From Saprospira sp. CCB-QB6 (GTDB taxonomy: Bacteria > Bacteroidota > Bacteroidia > Chitinophagales > Saprospiraceae), in the NCBI RefSeq assembly GCF_028464065.1, contig NZ_CP116808.1, positions 3,811,501 through 3,875,500 of the forward strand: a DNA stretch of 64,000 nt. Reading direction: 5' to 3'. Positions 55,081 through 63,563 of this stretch are shown piece by piece. The position numbers and the translations under genes are program-made. Numbering within the stretch: position 1 is the first letter of the stretch; the number at the start of each line of letters is the position of its first letter. The notes beneath the pieces are model-generated. The model searched no databases. It was not told the DNA's origin and was given only the letters and a program-made list of their open reading frames with translations.

Positions 55081-55665
55081 ATGTGGGTAGACATTATCCA
55101 AATCACTTTGCCAGCCCTGTTGCTATTTGTGGCCACCTTATTTTTGGTCAACAACTTTTTGAAGAACCAAAGAGAGGCGATGCACAGCTTTTTGCTCAAA
55201 GAAGCTGAGTTTAGAAAAATTGAGGGCGAGCGCCGTAAAATTGAGCTACAAAAAGCCAATAAAGAAACGACTTTGCCCCTGCGTTTACATGCTTATGAGC
55301 GCCTTTCGCTCTATTGTAACCGCCTTGATATTATCGATATTTTGCAGCGTTTTGATCCTGATGAACTATCGGCTAAGGCTTATAGTGCACAGCTACAAAT
55401 TGCATTAGAGGAAGAGTTTTCGCATAATGTGACTCAGCAAATGTATATGTCTGAGGAGCTTTGGCAGATTATTTTGTTGGCCAAAAAAGAGGCAAAAATG
55501 ATTTTGCAAAGCGTACAACAGCAATTAGATGCTGTGGCTGAGGGGAAGCAATTGCCTGCTCAGAAGTATGTAGAAGTACTGCTCGTTTACCTCGAAGAAA
55601 CTCCGCAAGAAGGGCATTTACATGCGCTTTCTGCGATTAAAAAAGAGGTGGCTCTTTTGTTTTAG
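55081..55665 (+). CDS. Membrane-anchored hypothetical protein (DUF7935-like)
   Basis: 194 residues. One N-terminal membrane helix (about 7-28, TLPALLLFVATLFLVNNFL), then a long charged helix (about 30-65) and a helical domain (PLRLHAYERLSLYCNRLDII, LQIALEEEFSHNVTQQMYMS). Bacteroidota-specific; the DUF number is from memory and tentative. It is 53 bases upstream of ftcD and may be co-transcribed. Confidence 0.65.
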   Translation: MWVDIIQITLPALLLFVATLFLVNNFLKNQREAMHSFLLKEAEFRKIEGERRKIELQKANKETTLPLRLHAYERLSLYCNRLDIIDILQRFDPDELSAKAYSAQLQIALEEEFSHNVTQQMYMSEELWQIILLAKKEAKMILQSVQQQLDAVAEGKQLPAQKYVEVLLVYLEETPQEGHLHALSAIKKEVALLF

Positions 55666-55718
55666 AAGGCCACTCATTTGGACCAGTTTAGGTCAAAACA
55701 ACAGCTAATTAACAACTT

Positions 55719-57404
55719 ATGTCTAAGCGTCTCATCGAATGCGTGCCCAACTTTAGTGAAGGCCGCCGCCCCGAAGTTATTGCCGAAATCACTGCTGCTA
55801 TTGCGGCCGTAGAAGGTGTAAAATTGCTTAATGTGGACCCTGGAAAGGCGACCAACCGCACGGTGGTTACTTTTGTTGGTGAACCCGAAGCGGTGATTGA
55901 AGGAGCTTTTCAGGGGATTAAAAAAGCCAGTGAGCTCATTGATATGAGCAAACATAAGGGAGAGCACCCTCGTATGGGGGCCACCGATGTTTGTCCACTC
56001 ATTCCCATTTCGGGCGTTTCTGTAGAAGAAGCCGTTGCTTATAGCCAAAAGTTAGGCGAAAGAGTGGGGCAGGAGTTGAATATTCCCGTCTTTTTGTATG
56101 AGCATTCAGCGAGTCAGGCTAAATGGAAGAATTTGGCCAATATTCGCTCTGGAGAATATGAGGCGATGGCCGATAAATTGGCTACGCCAGAGTTTACGCC
56201 TGATTATGGTCCCAAAGCTTTGCATAAAGAAGCAGGAGTTATGGCTATTGGCGCTCGTGATTTCTTGATTGCTTATAATATCAACCTAAATACAACCTCA
56301 GTTCGTCGAGCTAACTCTGTTGCCTTTGATATTCGAGAAGGGGGCCGCGTTAAGCGAGAGGGAGATCCCATTACGGGCAAAAAAGTATTGGATGAGAATG
56401 GGCAGCCGGTCCGAATTCCTGGTGCTTGTAAGGGGGTAAAAGGAATTGGTTGGTTTATTGAAGAATATGGGGTGGCTCAGGTGTCGATGAACATTACAAA
56501 TATTGCACAAAGTCCCTTGCATATTGTTTTTGAGGAAAGCTGTAAGTCAGCAACCAAAAGAGGAATGCGCGTGACGGGTTCTGAGCTAGTTGGTTTAGTG
56601 CCACTTAAAGTGATGCTAGATGCTGGTCGTTATTTCCTCCGTCAACAGCAGCGTTCTGTTGGCGTTTCAGAACAAGAATTGATTAAGATTGCGGTCAAAA
56701 CTATGGGCTTAGATGAGCTCTCTCCCTTTGATCCCAATGAGCGCATTATTGAATATCAATTGAAGGATGCTAGCCAGCAGCCATTGATTCAGATGAGTTT
56801 ATCGGATTTTGCTGCAGAAACCTCTTCAGAAAGTCCAGCCCCAGGTGGTGGCTCTATTTCTGCCTATGTAGGTGCTTTAGGTGCTGCTTTAGGCGGTATG
56901 GTGGCCAATTTGTCTAGCCACAAAAGAGGCTGGGATGATCGCTGGGAATACTTTAGTGATTGGGCTGAAAGAGCTCAGGTCCTAGAGCGAGAACTGGTTG
57001 ATCTAGTCGATAAAGATACCGATGCCTTTAATGGAATTATGGCGGCTTTCCGCTTGCCTAAAGGTAGCGAGGCCGAAAAAGCAGCCCGCAAAGAAGCAAT
57101 TGCCGAAGCCACCCGCCAAGCGATTTTGGTGCCTTTTCAAGTGATGAAAGCCTGTATAGCTACTTTGCCGCTTTTGGAGGAAATGGCCAAGGAGGGAAAC
57201 CCCAATTCAATTAGTGATGTGGGAGTTGGAATGCTTTGCGCTAGAGCTGCTCTCCGTGGCGCTTACCTCAATGTAAAGATTAACAGCAAAGGTATGGAAA
57301 ACGATAGTATCGTTAGCGATTGCCTACAAGAAGGAGCGCTAATGATTGATAAAATGCAAGCCGCTGAAACGGCTGTATTAGCCATTGTGGAAACTAAACT
57401 CTAG
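55719..57404 (+). CDS. ftcD: Glutamate formimidoyltransferase / formimidoyltetrahydrofolate cyclodeaminase fusion
   Basis: 561 residues. N-terminal transferase (about 1-180 and 181-325: LIECVPNFSEGRRPEVI, EHPRMGATDVCPLIPI, KGIGWFIEEYGVAQVSMNIT) and C-terminal cyclodeaminase (about 350-561: SESPAPGGGSISAYVGALGA). Converts formimino-glutamate and THF to methenyl-THF during histidine breakdown. The two activities are fused as in animals and other Bacteroidota. No other hut genes are nearby. Confidence 0.93.
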   Translation: MSKRLIECVPNFSEGRRPEVIAEITAAIAAVEGVKLLNVDPGKATNRTVVTFVGEPEAVIEGAFQGIKKASELIDMSKHKGEHPRMGATDVCPLIPISGVSVEEAVAYSQKLGERVGQELNIPVFLYEHSASQAKWKNLANIRSGEYEAMADKLATPEFTPDYGPKALHKEAGVMAIGARDFLIAYNINLNTTSVRRANSVAFDIREGGRVKREGDPITGKKVLDENGQPVRIPGACKGVKGIGWFIEEYGVAQVSMNITNIAQSPLHIVFEESCKSATKRGMRVTGSELVGLVPLKVMLDAGRYFLRQQQRSVGVSEQELIKIAVKTMGLDELSPFDPNERIIEYQLKDASQQPLIQMSLSDFAAETSSESPAPGGGSISAYVGALGAALGGMVANLSSHKRGWDDRWEYFSDWAERAQVLERELVDLVDKDTDAFNGIMAAFRLPKGSEAEKAARKEAIAEATRQAILVPFQVMKACIATLPLLEEMAKEGNPNSISDVGVGMLCARAALRGAYLNVKINSKGMENDSIVSDCLQEGALMIDKMQAAETAVLAIVETKL

Positions 57405-57427
57405 TTTCTATTAGTAGGTAGAAATGA

Positions 57428-57463
57428 AAAGAGCCACTAGCTTATCGCTAGTGGCTCTTTTTT
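57428..57463. terminator. Bidirectional terminator between ftcD and the DPP-IV gene
   Basis: GAGCCACTAGC (57431-57441) pairs with GCTAGTGGCTC (57447-57457), A's before and T's after. Confidence 0.92.
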
Positions 57464-57476
57464 GTACCCTCAATTT

Positions 57477-59633
57477 CTAGAGCTCTTCCAAAATGAATTT
57501 TGTCATTTTGTTGTAGAGATGGAGACGGGTATAGCCGCCATAAATCCCATGGTTTTTATTGGGATAAAATTGCTGATCGAAGGGAATATTGTTGTTAATC
57601 AACTCTGAAGACATTTCGGCTGCATGCTGAAAGTGTACATTATCGTCGGCAAAGCCATGCACCAATAAGTAAGCGCCTTCAATATTTTCTACAAAGTTGA
57701 TGGGCGAGTTTTGCTCATAGCCCTCATTGTTTTCTTTGGGCGTGCGCATATAGCGCTCGGTATAAATGCTGTCGTACCATTTCCAGTTGGTTACTGGAGC
57801 CACAGCAATGGCCATTTTGAAGATTTTGTTTCCCTTGGCCAAGCAAAGCGAAGAAAGATAGCCGCCAAAGCTCCAGCCAAAGATGCCAATGCGATCACCA
57901 TCTACATAATCTAAGCTAGCCAAATAGTTGGCGGCCGCAATTTGGTCCATTGCCTCATATTTACCCAACTGCAAATAGGTCGCTTTTCTAAAGGCCTCTC
58001 CTCTGGGTTCTGTACCGCGATTGTCTACAGAAACTACAATGTAGCCCTTTTGGGCAAGCAACTGAAACCACATATTGTTGCCATCTTTCCAAGCATTGGT
58101 GGCCGTGGGAGCAGAAGGACCGCCATAGACATACATGAATACGGGATACTTTTTTTGGGGATCAAAGTTGGGAGGCAATACTCTCCAACCATTGAGGGTA
58201 AGGCCTTCGGGATTTTTGAAAGAGAAATATTCCGTTTTGCCCAAATTGTAGTTTTCCAAACGCTTTTTGAGCGCCGCATTGTCCTCAATTACACGCAACT
58301 GTTTGTTGTTTTTGGTCTGATAAACCGTAAAGCTAGGCGGCGTATTGATGTCCGAATGCTTGTTGATATAAAAGGCAAAAGTAGGACTAAACTCTGCGCT
58401 ATTGCTGCCCGAAGCTTTGCTCAACTTCTTCATTTTCTTGCCCTTTAAGCTGACCCAATAAACCTCTCTTTCAGTCGATTTCTCAGCAGCAGCCTGAAAA
58501 TAAAGCCGCTCATTCTCTTCGTCTAGACCATAAAAATCAGTGATGTCCCATTTGCCTTTGGTCAACTGCTGAATCACTTTGCCCCCCTTGTCATAGAGGT
58601 AAAAATGACGGTAACCATCGGTTTCATCCGACCAAACAAAGCGTCCATCTTTTAAGAAGACCAAATGATCTTCAATGTCAATGAAGTATTTATTTTCTTT
58701 AGACATCAATAATTGGGGCGCTGCTGCATCAGCAGCCAATAAAAAGAGGTCCAATTGATTCTGATGGCGATTCATCCGATAGATGCAAAGCTCATTATTA
58801 GGTGTCCAAAGCAAACGCGGAATGTATTGATCCGCTTCTCCTCCTACTTCCAATTGACGGAGCTTTTTGGTCTTCAAATCATAGAGATGTACCGTTACAA
58901 GAGCATTTTTTTCTCCCGCTTTGGGGTACTTAAAGCTAACGGGATTTGGATAGAGATTACCCAAATAATAGGTCATTCCAAATTCTTTTACGGCTGATTC
59001 ATCAAAGCGAAGAAAGGCAATTTTGCTCCCGTCAGGTGACCAAAAGAAGGCTTTGTCAATGGCAAATTCTTCCTCATAAACCCAATCTGTGGCCCCATTG
59101 ATAATCTTATTTTGAGCCCCATCTGTGGTCAATTGTAATTCCTCGCCCGTTTGCAAATCTTTGTAAAATAGGTTGTTGTCTCGAACAAAAGCTACCTTGT
59201 CCGCCTGCGGGTTAAAGCTAGCGTAACGCTGCTTTCCAGCTTCCGAAAGGGCCTCCAATTTCTTGCTCTTGCGCTCATACACAAAGTAATTGGCACTATA
59301 AGAATAACGGTAAATTTTGGCCGGCTCGGTTTCCAATAAAATCTTTTCCTCTTTTGGTCCAAAACTATAGCCCGAAATATCAAAGCCATTTTCTGCGGTG
59401 AAAAGAACTTGGCTTTCTTGGCCCGTTTTCAAATCAAACTCCCGAATCTTATTGCCGTCTAACTGGCTGTAATGTTGCCCATCTTGCATAAAATTAAAAC
59501 CCTGAGCCGATTGCGAAAAAAATTGATAGTTCCGCCAAATTTCTTCCAGTTGAATGTCCTTTTTTTGGGCCCAAAGCGAGTTGGGCGCTGCTACTAGCAA
59601 CAAAAAGGCTAGTCCAAAATAATGTTTTATCAT
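57477..59633 (-). CDS. Dipeptidyl-peptidase IV-type serine protease (S9)
   Basis: 718 residues. Signal peptide to LWAQ (about 23). An eight-bladed propeller (about 30-470) with TDWVYEEEFAIDKAFFWSPDG, the double-Glu motif (EEE) that binds the substrate N-terminus in DPP-IV. The alpha/beta-hydrolase domain has Ser588 in GWSFGGY, the acid in HGFADDNVHF (Asp663 or 664) and His695 in NKNHGIYGG. Removes Xaa-Pro dipeptides; exported. Full length. Confidence 0.92.
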   Translation of the reverse strand: MIKHYFGLAFLLLVAAPNSLWAQKKDIQLEEIWRNYQFFSQSAQGFNFMQDGQHYSQLDGNKIREFDLKTGQESQVLFTAENGFDISGYSFGPKEEKILLETEPAKIYRYSYSANYFVYERKSKKLEALSEAGKQRYASFNPQADKVAFVRDNNLFYKDLQTGEELQLTTDGAQNKIINGATDWVYEEEFAIDKAFFWSPDGSKIAFLRFDESAVKEFGMTYYLGNLYPNPVSFKYPKAGEKNALVTVHLYDLKTKKLRQLEVGGEADQYIPRLLWTPNNELCIYRMNRHQNQLDLFLLAADAAAPQLLMSKENKYFIDIEDHLVFLKDGRFVWSDETDGYRHFYLYDKGGKVIQQLTKGKWDITDFYGLDEENERLYFQAAAEKSTEREVYWVSLKGKKMKKLSKASGSNSAEFSPTFAFYINKHSDINTPPSFTVYQTKNNKQLRVIEDNAALKKRLENYNLGKTEYFSFKNPEGLTLNGWRVLPPNFDPQKKYPVFMYVYGGPSAPTATNAWKDGNNMWFQLLAQKGYIVVSVDNRGTEPRGEAFRKATYLQLGKYEAMDQIAAANYLASLDYVDGDRIGIFGWSFGGYLSSLCLAKGNKIFKMAIAVAPVTNWKWYDSIYTERYMRTPKENNEGYEQNSPINFVENIEGAYLLVHGFADDNVHFQHAAEMSSELINNNIPFDQQFYPNKNHGIYGGYTRLHLYNKMTKFILEEL

Positions 59634-59880
59634 TTTTTCTAAATTGATGAATGAAAATACAGTTTGATAATCAATTGTTTAGGGGCTGATTGTTGCTGTA
59701 TTTAAATAAATAGATATGAAAATAGAATCTTTTTCCCGAACTTAGGGTTGTTTACTAGTACGCCCCAGACGATATTCCCCGAACTTATCTAAAAAAGGAA
59801 GTTCTTCCCAAAAGGACTATTCTTTTCTACAAAAAAGAAAAAAAGTTCGACGATATCTAGCCTTTAGTAGCGCTTATTTT

Positions 59881-60094
59881 GGGGCTGCCCCTTCCGTTGA
59901 GTTAAAACCCAGCGCAAAGCGGTATCGCTTTGCGAAGCGATACAAAATGAGGGTTGAAACCCTCATGAATGATCGGGCGGGTCGGGCTGTGTCGTGGCTC
60001 GCAGGTCTGCTCGGCCCTGCGCAGCAGCAAGCTGCTGCTGGGTCTGCGGCTGCGCCGCACCACTTTCCATCCCTCAGCCGGCGGCTTCGCCGCC
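59881..60094 (+). repeat. Type-A hairpin element, copy 21 (subtype A1) with an internal insert
   Basis: Ends GGGGCTG and CATCCCTCAGCC, variable stem GCAGCAGC-AA-GCTGCTGC, GC hairpin GCGGCTGCGCCGC. Bases about 59893-59973 replace the short CTTTGG segment of other A1 copies. The insert holds GTATCGCTT/AAGCGATAC (59922-59943) and ATGAGGGTT/AACCCTCAT (59947-59966), the latter also found at 49309-49328. The rest of gap 59634-60146 has no gene. Confidence 0.87.
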
Positions 60095-60146
60095 TCTAGA
60101 CGCACAGATAATCAAAACAACTTTTTCAACAAAAAAAAACAATATC

Positions 60147-60554
60147 ATGGCAGAACTAAGATCTATCCACCTGCACCAAAATGGCAAAAAAGTATGGCGA
60201 TTGCAGGCCCTCAGCACCGAAATGTATGATGTAGATAAAGGCGGTATGGTCATTACTGACTTAGTCGATTTCAATCAAGCTGATTTTACTGGCCGATTTG
60301 GTGGTTATGTCCCCGTACAAATTACATTCTATGACAACCGCAACTTTGACGTTCTCTATCACACCGCTGATGGCCCCATTGAAGGCACTGGCCGTTGGAT
60401 CAAAAATGCGGATCATATTGTCCTACAACAAAACACAGGCGATGAAATCGAACTCCCTGCAGCTACGCTAGATGCCGAGGACCAATTCCATTGTCAATAT
60501 GCTTATCTAGGTGGTAATATGGATATCCAACAGCTCAAGTATAGAGCCATTTAA
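60147..60554 (+). CDS. Small hypothetical beta-rich protein
   Basis: 135 residues from the ATG at 60147. The longer frame upstream runs through a type-A element and is not credible. No signal peptide. Strand-rich: AELRSIHLHQNGKKVWRLQA, FGGYVPVQITFYDNRNFDVL, HIVLQQNTGDEIELPAATL. I do not recognise the family. Confidence 0.6.
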   Translation: MAELRSIHLHQNGKKVWRLQALSTEMYDVDKGGMVITDLVDFNQADFTGRFGGYVPVQITFYDNRNFDVLYHTADGPIEGTGRWIKNADHIVLQQNTGDEIELPAATLDAEDQFHCQYAYLGGNMDIQQLKYRAI

Positions 60555-60575
60555 TCCCTAATTATAATGGATGAA

Positions 60576-60620
60576 AAAAGGCCCAAGCGCAATATGTGTT
60601 TGGGCCTTCGCTTTTTTTAA
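60576..60620 (+). terminator. Terminator after the gene at 60147
   Basis: GGCCCAA (60581-60587) pairs with TTGGGCC (60601-60607). A T-run follows a few bases later. Confidence 0.65.
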
Positions 60621-60664
60621 AAAAAGAGGCCGAAGAAAATGGCCAAAAGAAAAAAGACAGTTGA

Positions 60665-60795
60665 GCGGCTGAGGGATGGCAGGGGGTGGCCGCAGGCCAG
60701 ACCAAGCTTTTGAGCAAAGCGAAAAAGCGCAGGGCCGAGCAGAATTGCGAGCCCCCGCACAGCCCGACCCGAGCCCTTGGGCGAGGGGCAGCCCC
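60665..60795 (-). repeat. Type-A hairpin element, copy 22 (subtype A1)
   Basis: In element sense ends GGGGCTG and CATCCCTCAGCC. Variable stem GCTTTTT/AAAAGC-like (one unpaired base), GC hairpin GGCCTGCGGCC. In a convergent gap. Confidence 0.85.
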
Positions 60796-60809
60796 ACAAA
60801 AAATCAAAA

Positions 60810-60838
60810 AAAATCCCAAGCAGAAAAAATGCTTGGGA
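60810..60838 (-). terminator. Terminator of bioA
   Basis: TCCCAAGCA (60814-60822) pairs with TGCTTGGGA (60830-60838), with T's on the minus strand. Confidence 0.88.
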
Positions 60839-60845
60839 GAAAAGT

Positions 60846-62144
60846 TTATTGTCCAATAGAGCTGTCTAAAAGGGCCAAAATACCTTGATGAACTCTATTC
60901 ATTTGTTCTTCGGTAATGCAGTAGGGGGGCAAAACGTAAATGGTATTGCCTAGGGGGCGTAAGATTAGGCCTTTTTGGATAAAAAACTGCCAAATTTGAT
61001 CGCGAATATTGTTGAAGTAAGAGGTCGACTCTGAAGTTTGCAAATCAAAGGCCCAAACGACTCCTTTTTGTCGGAGGTTACTCACTTTTGGGTGGCTAAT
61101 AATTTGTTGGCTAAACTTCTGATGTTGTTTTTCGATCCAGCGAATTTGTTCCCAAGTTTTTTCATCATTGGTTAGTTCAAAGCTGGCTAAAGCGACTGCG
61201 CAGGCTAGGGGGTTGCCGGTGCAGCTATGGCCGTGAAAAAGGGTTTTATATTTATCGTCGGACCAAAATGCTTGAAAAATTTTGTCGCTGCAAGTTGTGG
61301 CGCCCAAAGCCATAGTGCCGCCAGTGAGGCCTTTGGAGAGACAAAAAATATCGGGATCATCTGCTAAAAAGTCGCTGGCCCACCAGCTTCCCGTTCTGCC
61401 AAAGCCAACCATCACTTCATCGGCGATAATGAGGATATTTTCGGCTTTACAATGGGCCAAAAATGGGTCAAGGGCTTGGGCTTCGTAGATGCGCATGCCG
61501 GCAGAGCCTTGAATGAGTGGTTCGAAAATAAATCCGGCAATTTCACCTTGATATTGATCTAAAAGTTGTTCAAAATTGGCTAAGCTTTCGGCTTCTTGTC
61601 CGGGCAGAGGGGGTTCTACAAAAAGCACATCAAAAAGATAGGGCGTAAAGGGGGCTGAAAAAGCAGAGCGGCCGCCAACGGACATTGCGCCAAAGGTGTC
61701 GCCATGGTAGGCGCCTTCAAAAGCAATAATTTTTGTTTTGGCTTGGCCGATATTGTGCCAATATTGAAAGCACATTTTTAGACCAACCTCAACGGCAGTA
61801 GAGCCATTATCGGAAAAAAAGAAACGTTCTTGATTATCGGGGAGTTTGCTCAAGACTTTTTCGGCAATTTGCACGGCGGGTTCATGCGTAAAATTGGCAA
61901 AAATAACGTGTTCCAATTGTTCGGCCTGTTGTTTTAGGGCTGCGGCAAAATTGGGGTGGCTATGGCCATGTAAATTCATCCACCATGAAGCGATGGCGTC
62001 AATATATTCTTTTCCGTTTTCATCCCAGAGCAAAGCGCCCTTTCCTTTGCTAATGGCAATCGGCGCTTGGGCCGTTTTCATTTGCGTGAAAGGATGCCAA
62101 ACGACAGCTTGGTCTCTTTGGACCAAAGAACTTGTTTTTTGCAT
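60846..62144 (-). CDS. bioA: Adenosylmethionine-8-amino-7-oxononanoate aminotransferase
   Basis: 432 residues from the ATG at 62142-62144 (an in-frame TTG lies 21 bases upstream). Makes 7,8-diaminopelargonate in biotin synthesis. Fold-type I PLP enzyme: VVWHPFTQMK, ASWWMNLHGHSHP, FFSDNGSTAVEVGLKM, GAYHGDTFGAMSVGG, ADEVMVGFGRTG, and Lys in CLSKGLTGG. No other bio gene is in the window. Confidence 0.94.
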   Translation of the reverse strand: MQKTSSLVQRDQAVVWHPFTQMKTAQAPIAISKGKGALLWDENGKEYIDAIASWWMNLHGHSHPNFAAALKQQAEQLEHVIFANFTHEPAVQIAEKVLSKLPDNQERFFFSDNGSTAVEVGLKMCFQYWHNIGQAKTKIIAFEGAYHGDTFGAMSVGGRSAFSAPFTPYLFDVLFVEPPLPGQEAESLANFEQLLDQYQGEIAGFIFEPLIQGSAGMRIYEAQALDPFLAHCKAENILIIADEVMVGFGRTGSWWASDFLADDPDIFCLSKGLTGGTMALGATTCSDKIFQAFWSDDKYKTLFHGHSCTGNPLACAVALASFELTNDEKTWEQIRWIEKQHQKFSQQIISHPKVSNLRQKGVVWAFDLQTSESTSYFNNIRDQIWQFFIQKGLILRPLGNTIYVLPPYCITEEQMNRVHQGILALLDSSIGQ

Positions 62145-62179
62145 AAGATTCTTTTTTGTGAGCAAAATTTTGGGCGCAA

Positions 62180-62213
62180 AAAAAGCGCCCTGGCAAATTT
62201 AGCCAGAGCGCTT
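62180..62213 (-). terminator. Terminator of dps
   Basis: AAGCGCCCTGGC (62183-62194) pairs with GCCAGAGCGCTT with one mismatch, followed by T's on the minus strand. Confidence 0.85.
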
Positions 62214-62234
62214 AAGATATAAAACTATTTAGAA

Positions 62235-62711
62235 CTAGCCCAAATAAGCATTATACATCCAAGCTAGTTTTTCTTGCTCGCGAATATAGTCGCTCATCAA
62301 TGCATTGGTTCCTTCGTCATTGGCTTCATCAGAAAGGCCAAGTAATTCGCGTTGTAGTTCAATAATGACTGAAAAAGCGCGAAGAACATGGGCTAAGCCT
62401 TCTTTCCCATTAGTTACATTGGTAATTTCATCGATAGAAGATTGATCGAGATATTGGCTATAGGCGTGCAAGGGTTGTTGGCCAAGCGTTAAAATACGTT
62501 CTGCAATTTCATCAATTTTGATTTGCAGGTCGGTATAAATTTCTTCAAACTTTGCGTGTAGCTCAAAAAAATTATCGCCTTTGATATTCCAGTGAAAACC
62601 ACGGGTGTTTATGTAGAGTAGTTGATAATTAGCGAGTAATATGTTTAGCTTTTCTGCTAATTGTAGGCTTTCTGCATGGTCTAGACCAATAGTTGTTGTC
62701 TGTTTTTTCAT
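62235..62711 (-). CDS. dps: Dps-family ferritin-like DNA-protecting protein
   Basis: 158 residues. A four-helix ferritin-like fold with the Dps ferroxidase pattern: NTRGFHWNIKGDNFFELHAK and FEEIYTDLQIKIDEIAERI supply the His, Asp and Glu iron ligands. Stores iron and uses H2O2 as oxidant, a natural OxyR target. It is a short distance from the parS-like site. Confidence 0.93.
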   Translation of the reverse strand: MKKQTTTIGLDHAESLQLAEKLNILLANYQLLYINTRGFHWNIKGDNFFELHAKFEEIYTDLQIKIDEIAERILTLGQQPLHAYSQYLDQSSIDEITNVTNGKEGLAHVLRAFSVIIELQRELLGLSDEANDEGTNALMSDYIREQEKLAWMYNAYLG

Positions 62712-62839
62712 CTATATTTTTTTAAATGAGTTTATAGCCAATTATACGCAAAAAAGGAGGCTTAGTCAATATTTTGGATAAATTTAAGGAAAGCTTTTAT
62801 TTTGTAGTCCGTTAGCTTTTTCTAGGGTGACTACAGAAA

Positions 62840-62855
62840 TGTTCCACGTGGAAAA
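62840..62855. promoter_or_regulatory. parS-like centromere site
   Basis: TGTTCCACGTGGAAAA matches the 16-bp consensus parS (TGTTCCACGTGGAACA) at 15 positions and contains the perfect palindrome TTCCACGTGGAA. Such sites bind ParB and usually lie near the chromosome origin. Confidence 0.8.
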
Positions 62856-62955
62856 ATAGACAAAAGAATAGCAGAAATTTGATGATCAATCAATAATTTG
62901 TGCAGCTCGTTATTGAAAATAACTTTTAGAATACTTATAAAACATAAAATATTTG

Positions 62956-63504
62956 ATGAAGAACAAGTTGATGTTATGGAGTACAATGTTTCTATTCGGC
63001 TATGTAGCGATTAGGTTGTTATCTGGAACTGTATTGAGTTTTATACCTATTCCCTTAGTCTTAATTAACATTTTTGGAAGGCATTTATTGGTAGTGATTA
63101 CTTTAGTGATAATCTTGATAAGGTTTTTACATCAAAAAGCTAATATAGTAACTGCTGTTAGTGCTATTTTAATTAGTTTGTGTGGATATGGATTTGATTT
63201 TTTATATAAAATAAATAACCCATTGCCTCAGCTTGTCATTTATCGTGATTCTGTAATGGGGAGTATCGATATAGCTTTTTATAAAGACAAGCATTTTCGA
63301 ATTATTGAATCTAGTTTATTGGGGGATAAACATTACAAGGGGACTTATCAGCTGAAAAATGATACAATCACCTTAGATAAAGGTATTGATCTATTTAGTG
63401 GTTGTAATCAGTTTATTCTCTCCAAGGAGTTTGTCACTTGTGCAATAAATGAAAAATTAACTTTTTATATTATGGATGATCCGAAAGGGTATGGTAACTA
63501 TTAG
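62956..63504 (+). CDS. Membrane protein of unknown function
   Basis: 182 residues from the ATG at 62956 (TTG three bases before). Three membrane segments at about 5-30, 34-58 and 63-82, then an extracytoplasmic or cytoplasmic beta-rich tail (YRDSVMGSIDIAFYKDKHFR, YKGTYQLKNDTITLDKG). The tail resembles small lipocalin-like or META-like sequences only loosely. It is more AT-rich than its neighbours, which could mean recent acquisition. Confidence 0.6.
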   Translation: MKNKLMLWSTMFLFGYVAIRLLSGTVLSFIPIPLVLINIFGRHLLVVITLVIILIRFLHQKANIVTAVSAILISLCGYGFDFLYKINNPLPQLVIYRDSVMGSIDIAFYKDKHFRIIESSLLGDKHYKGTYQLKNDTITLDKGIDLFSGCNQFILSKEFVTCAINEKLTFYIMDDPKGYGNY

Positions 63505-63563
63505 TAGGCTCATACTCTAGCAGAGAGAATTTAAATGGCCGAGCGATTACAAATAAAATAAGG

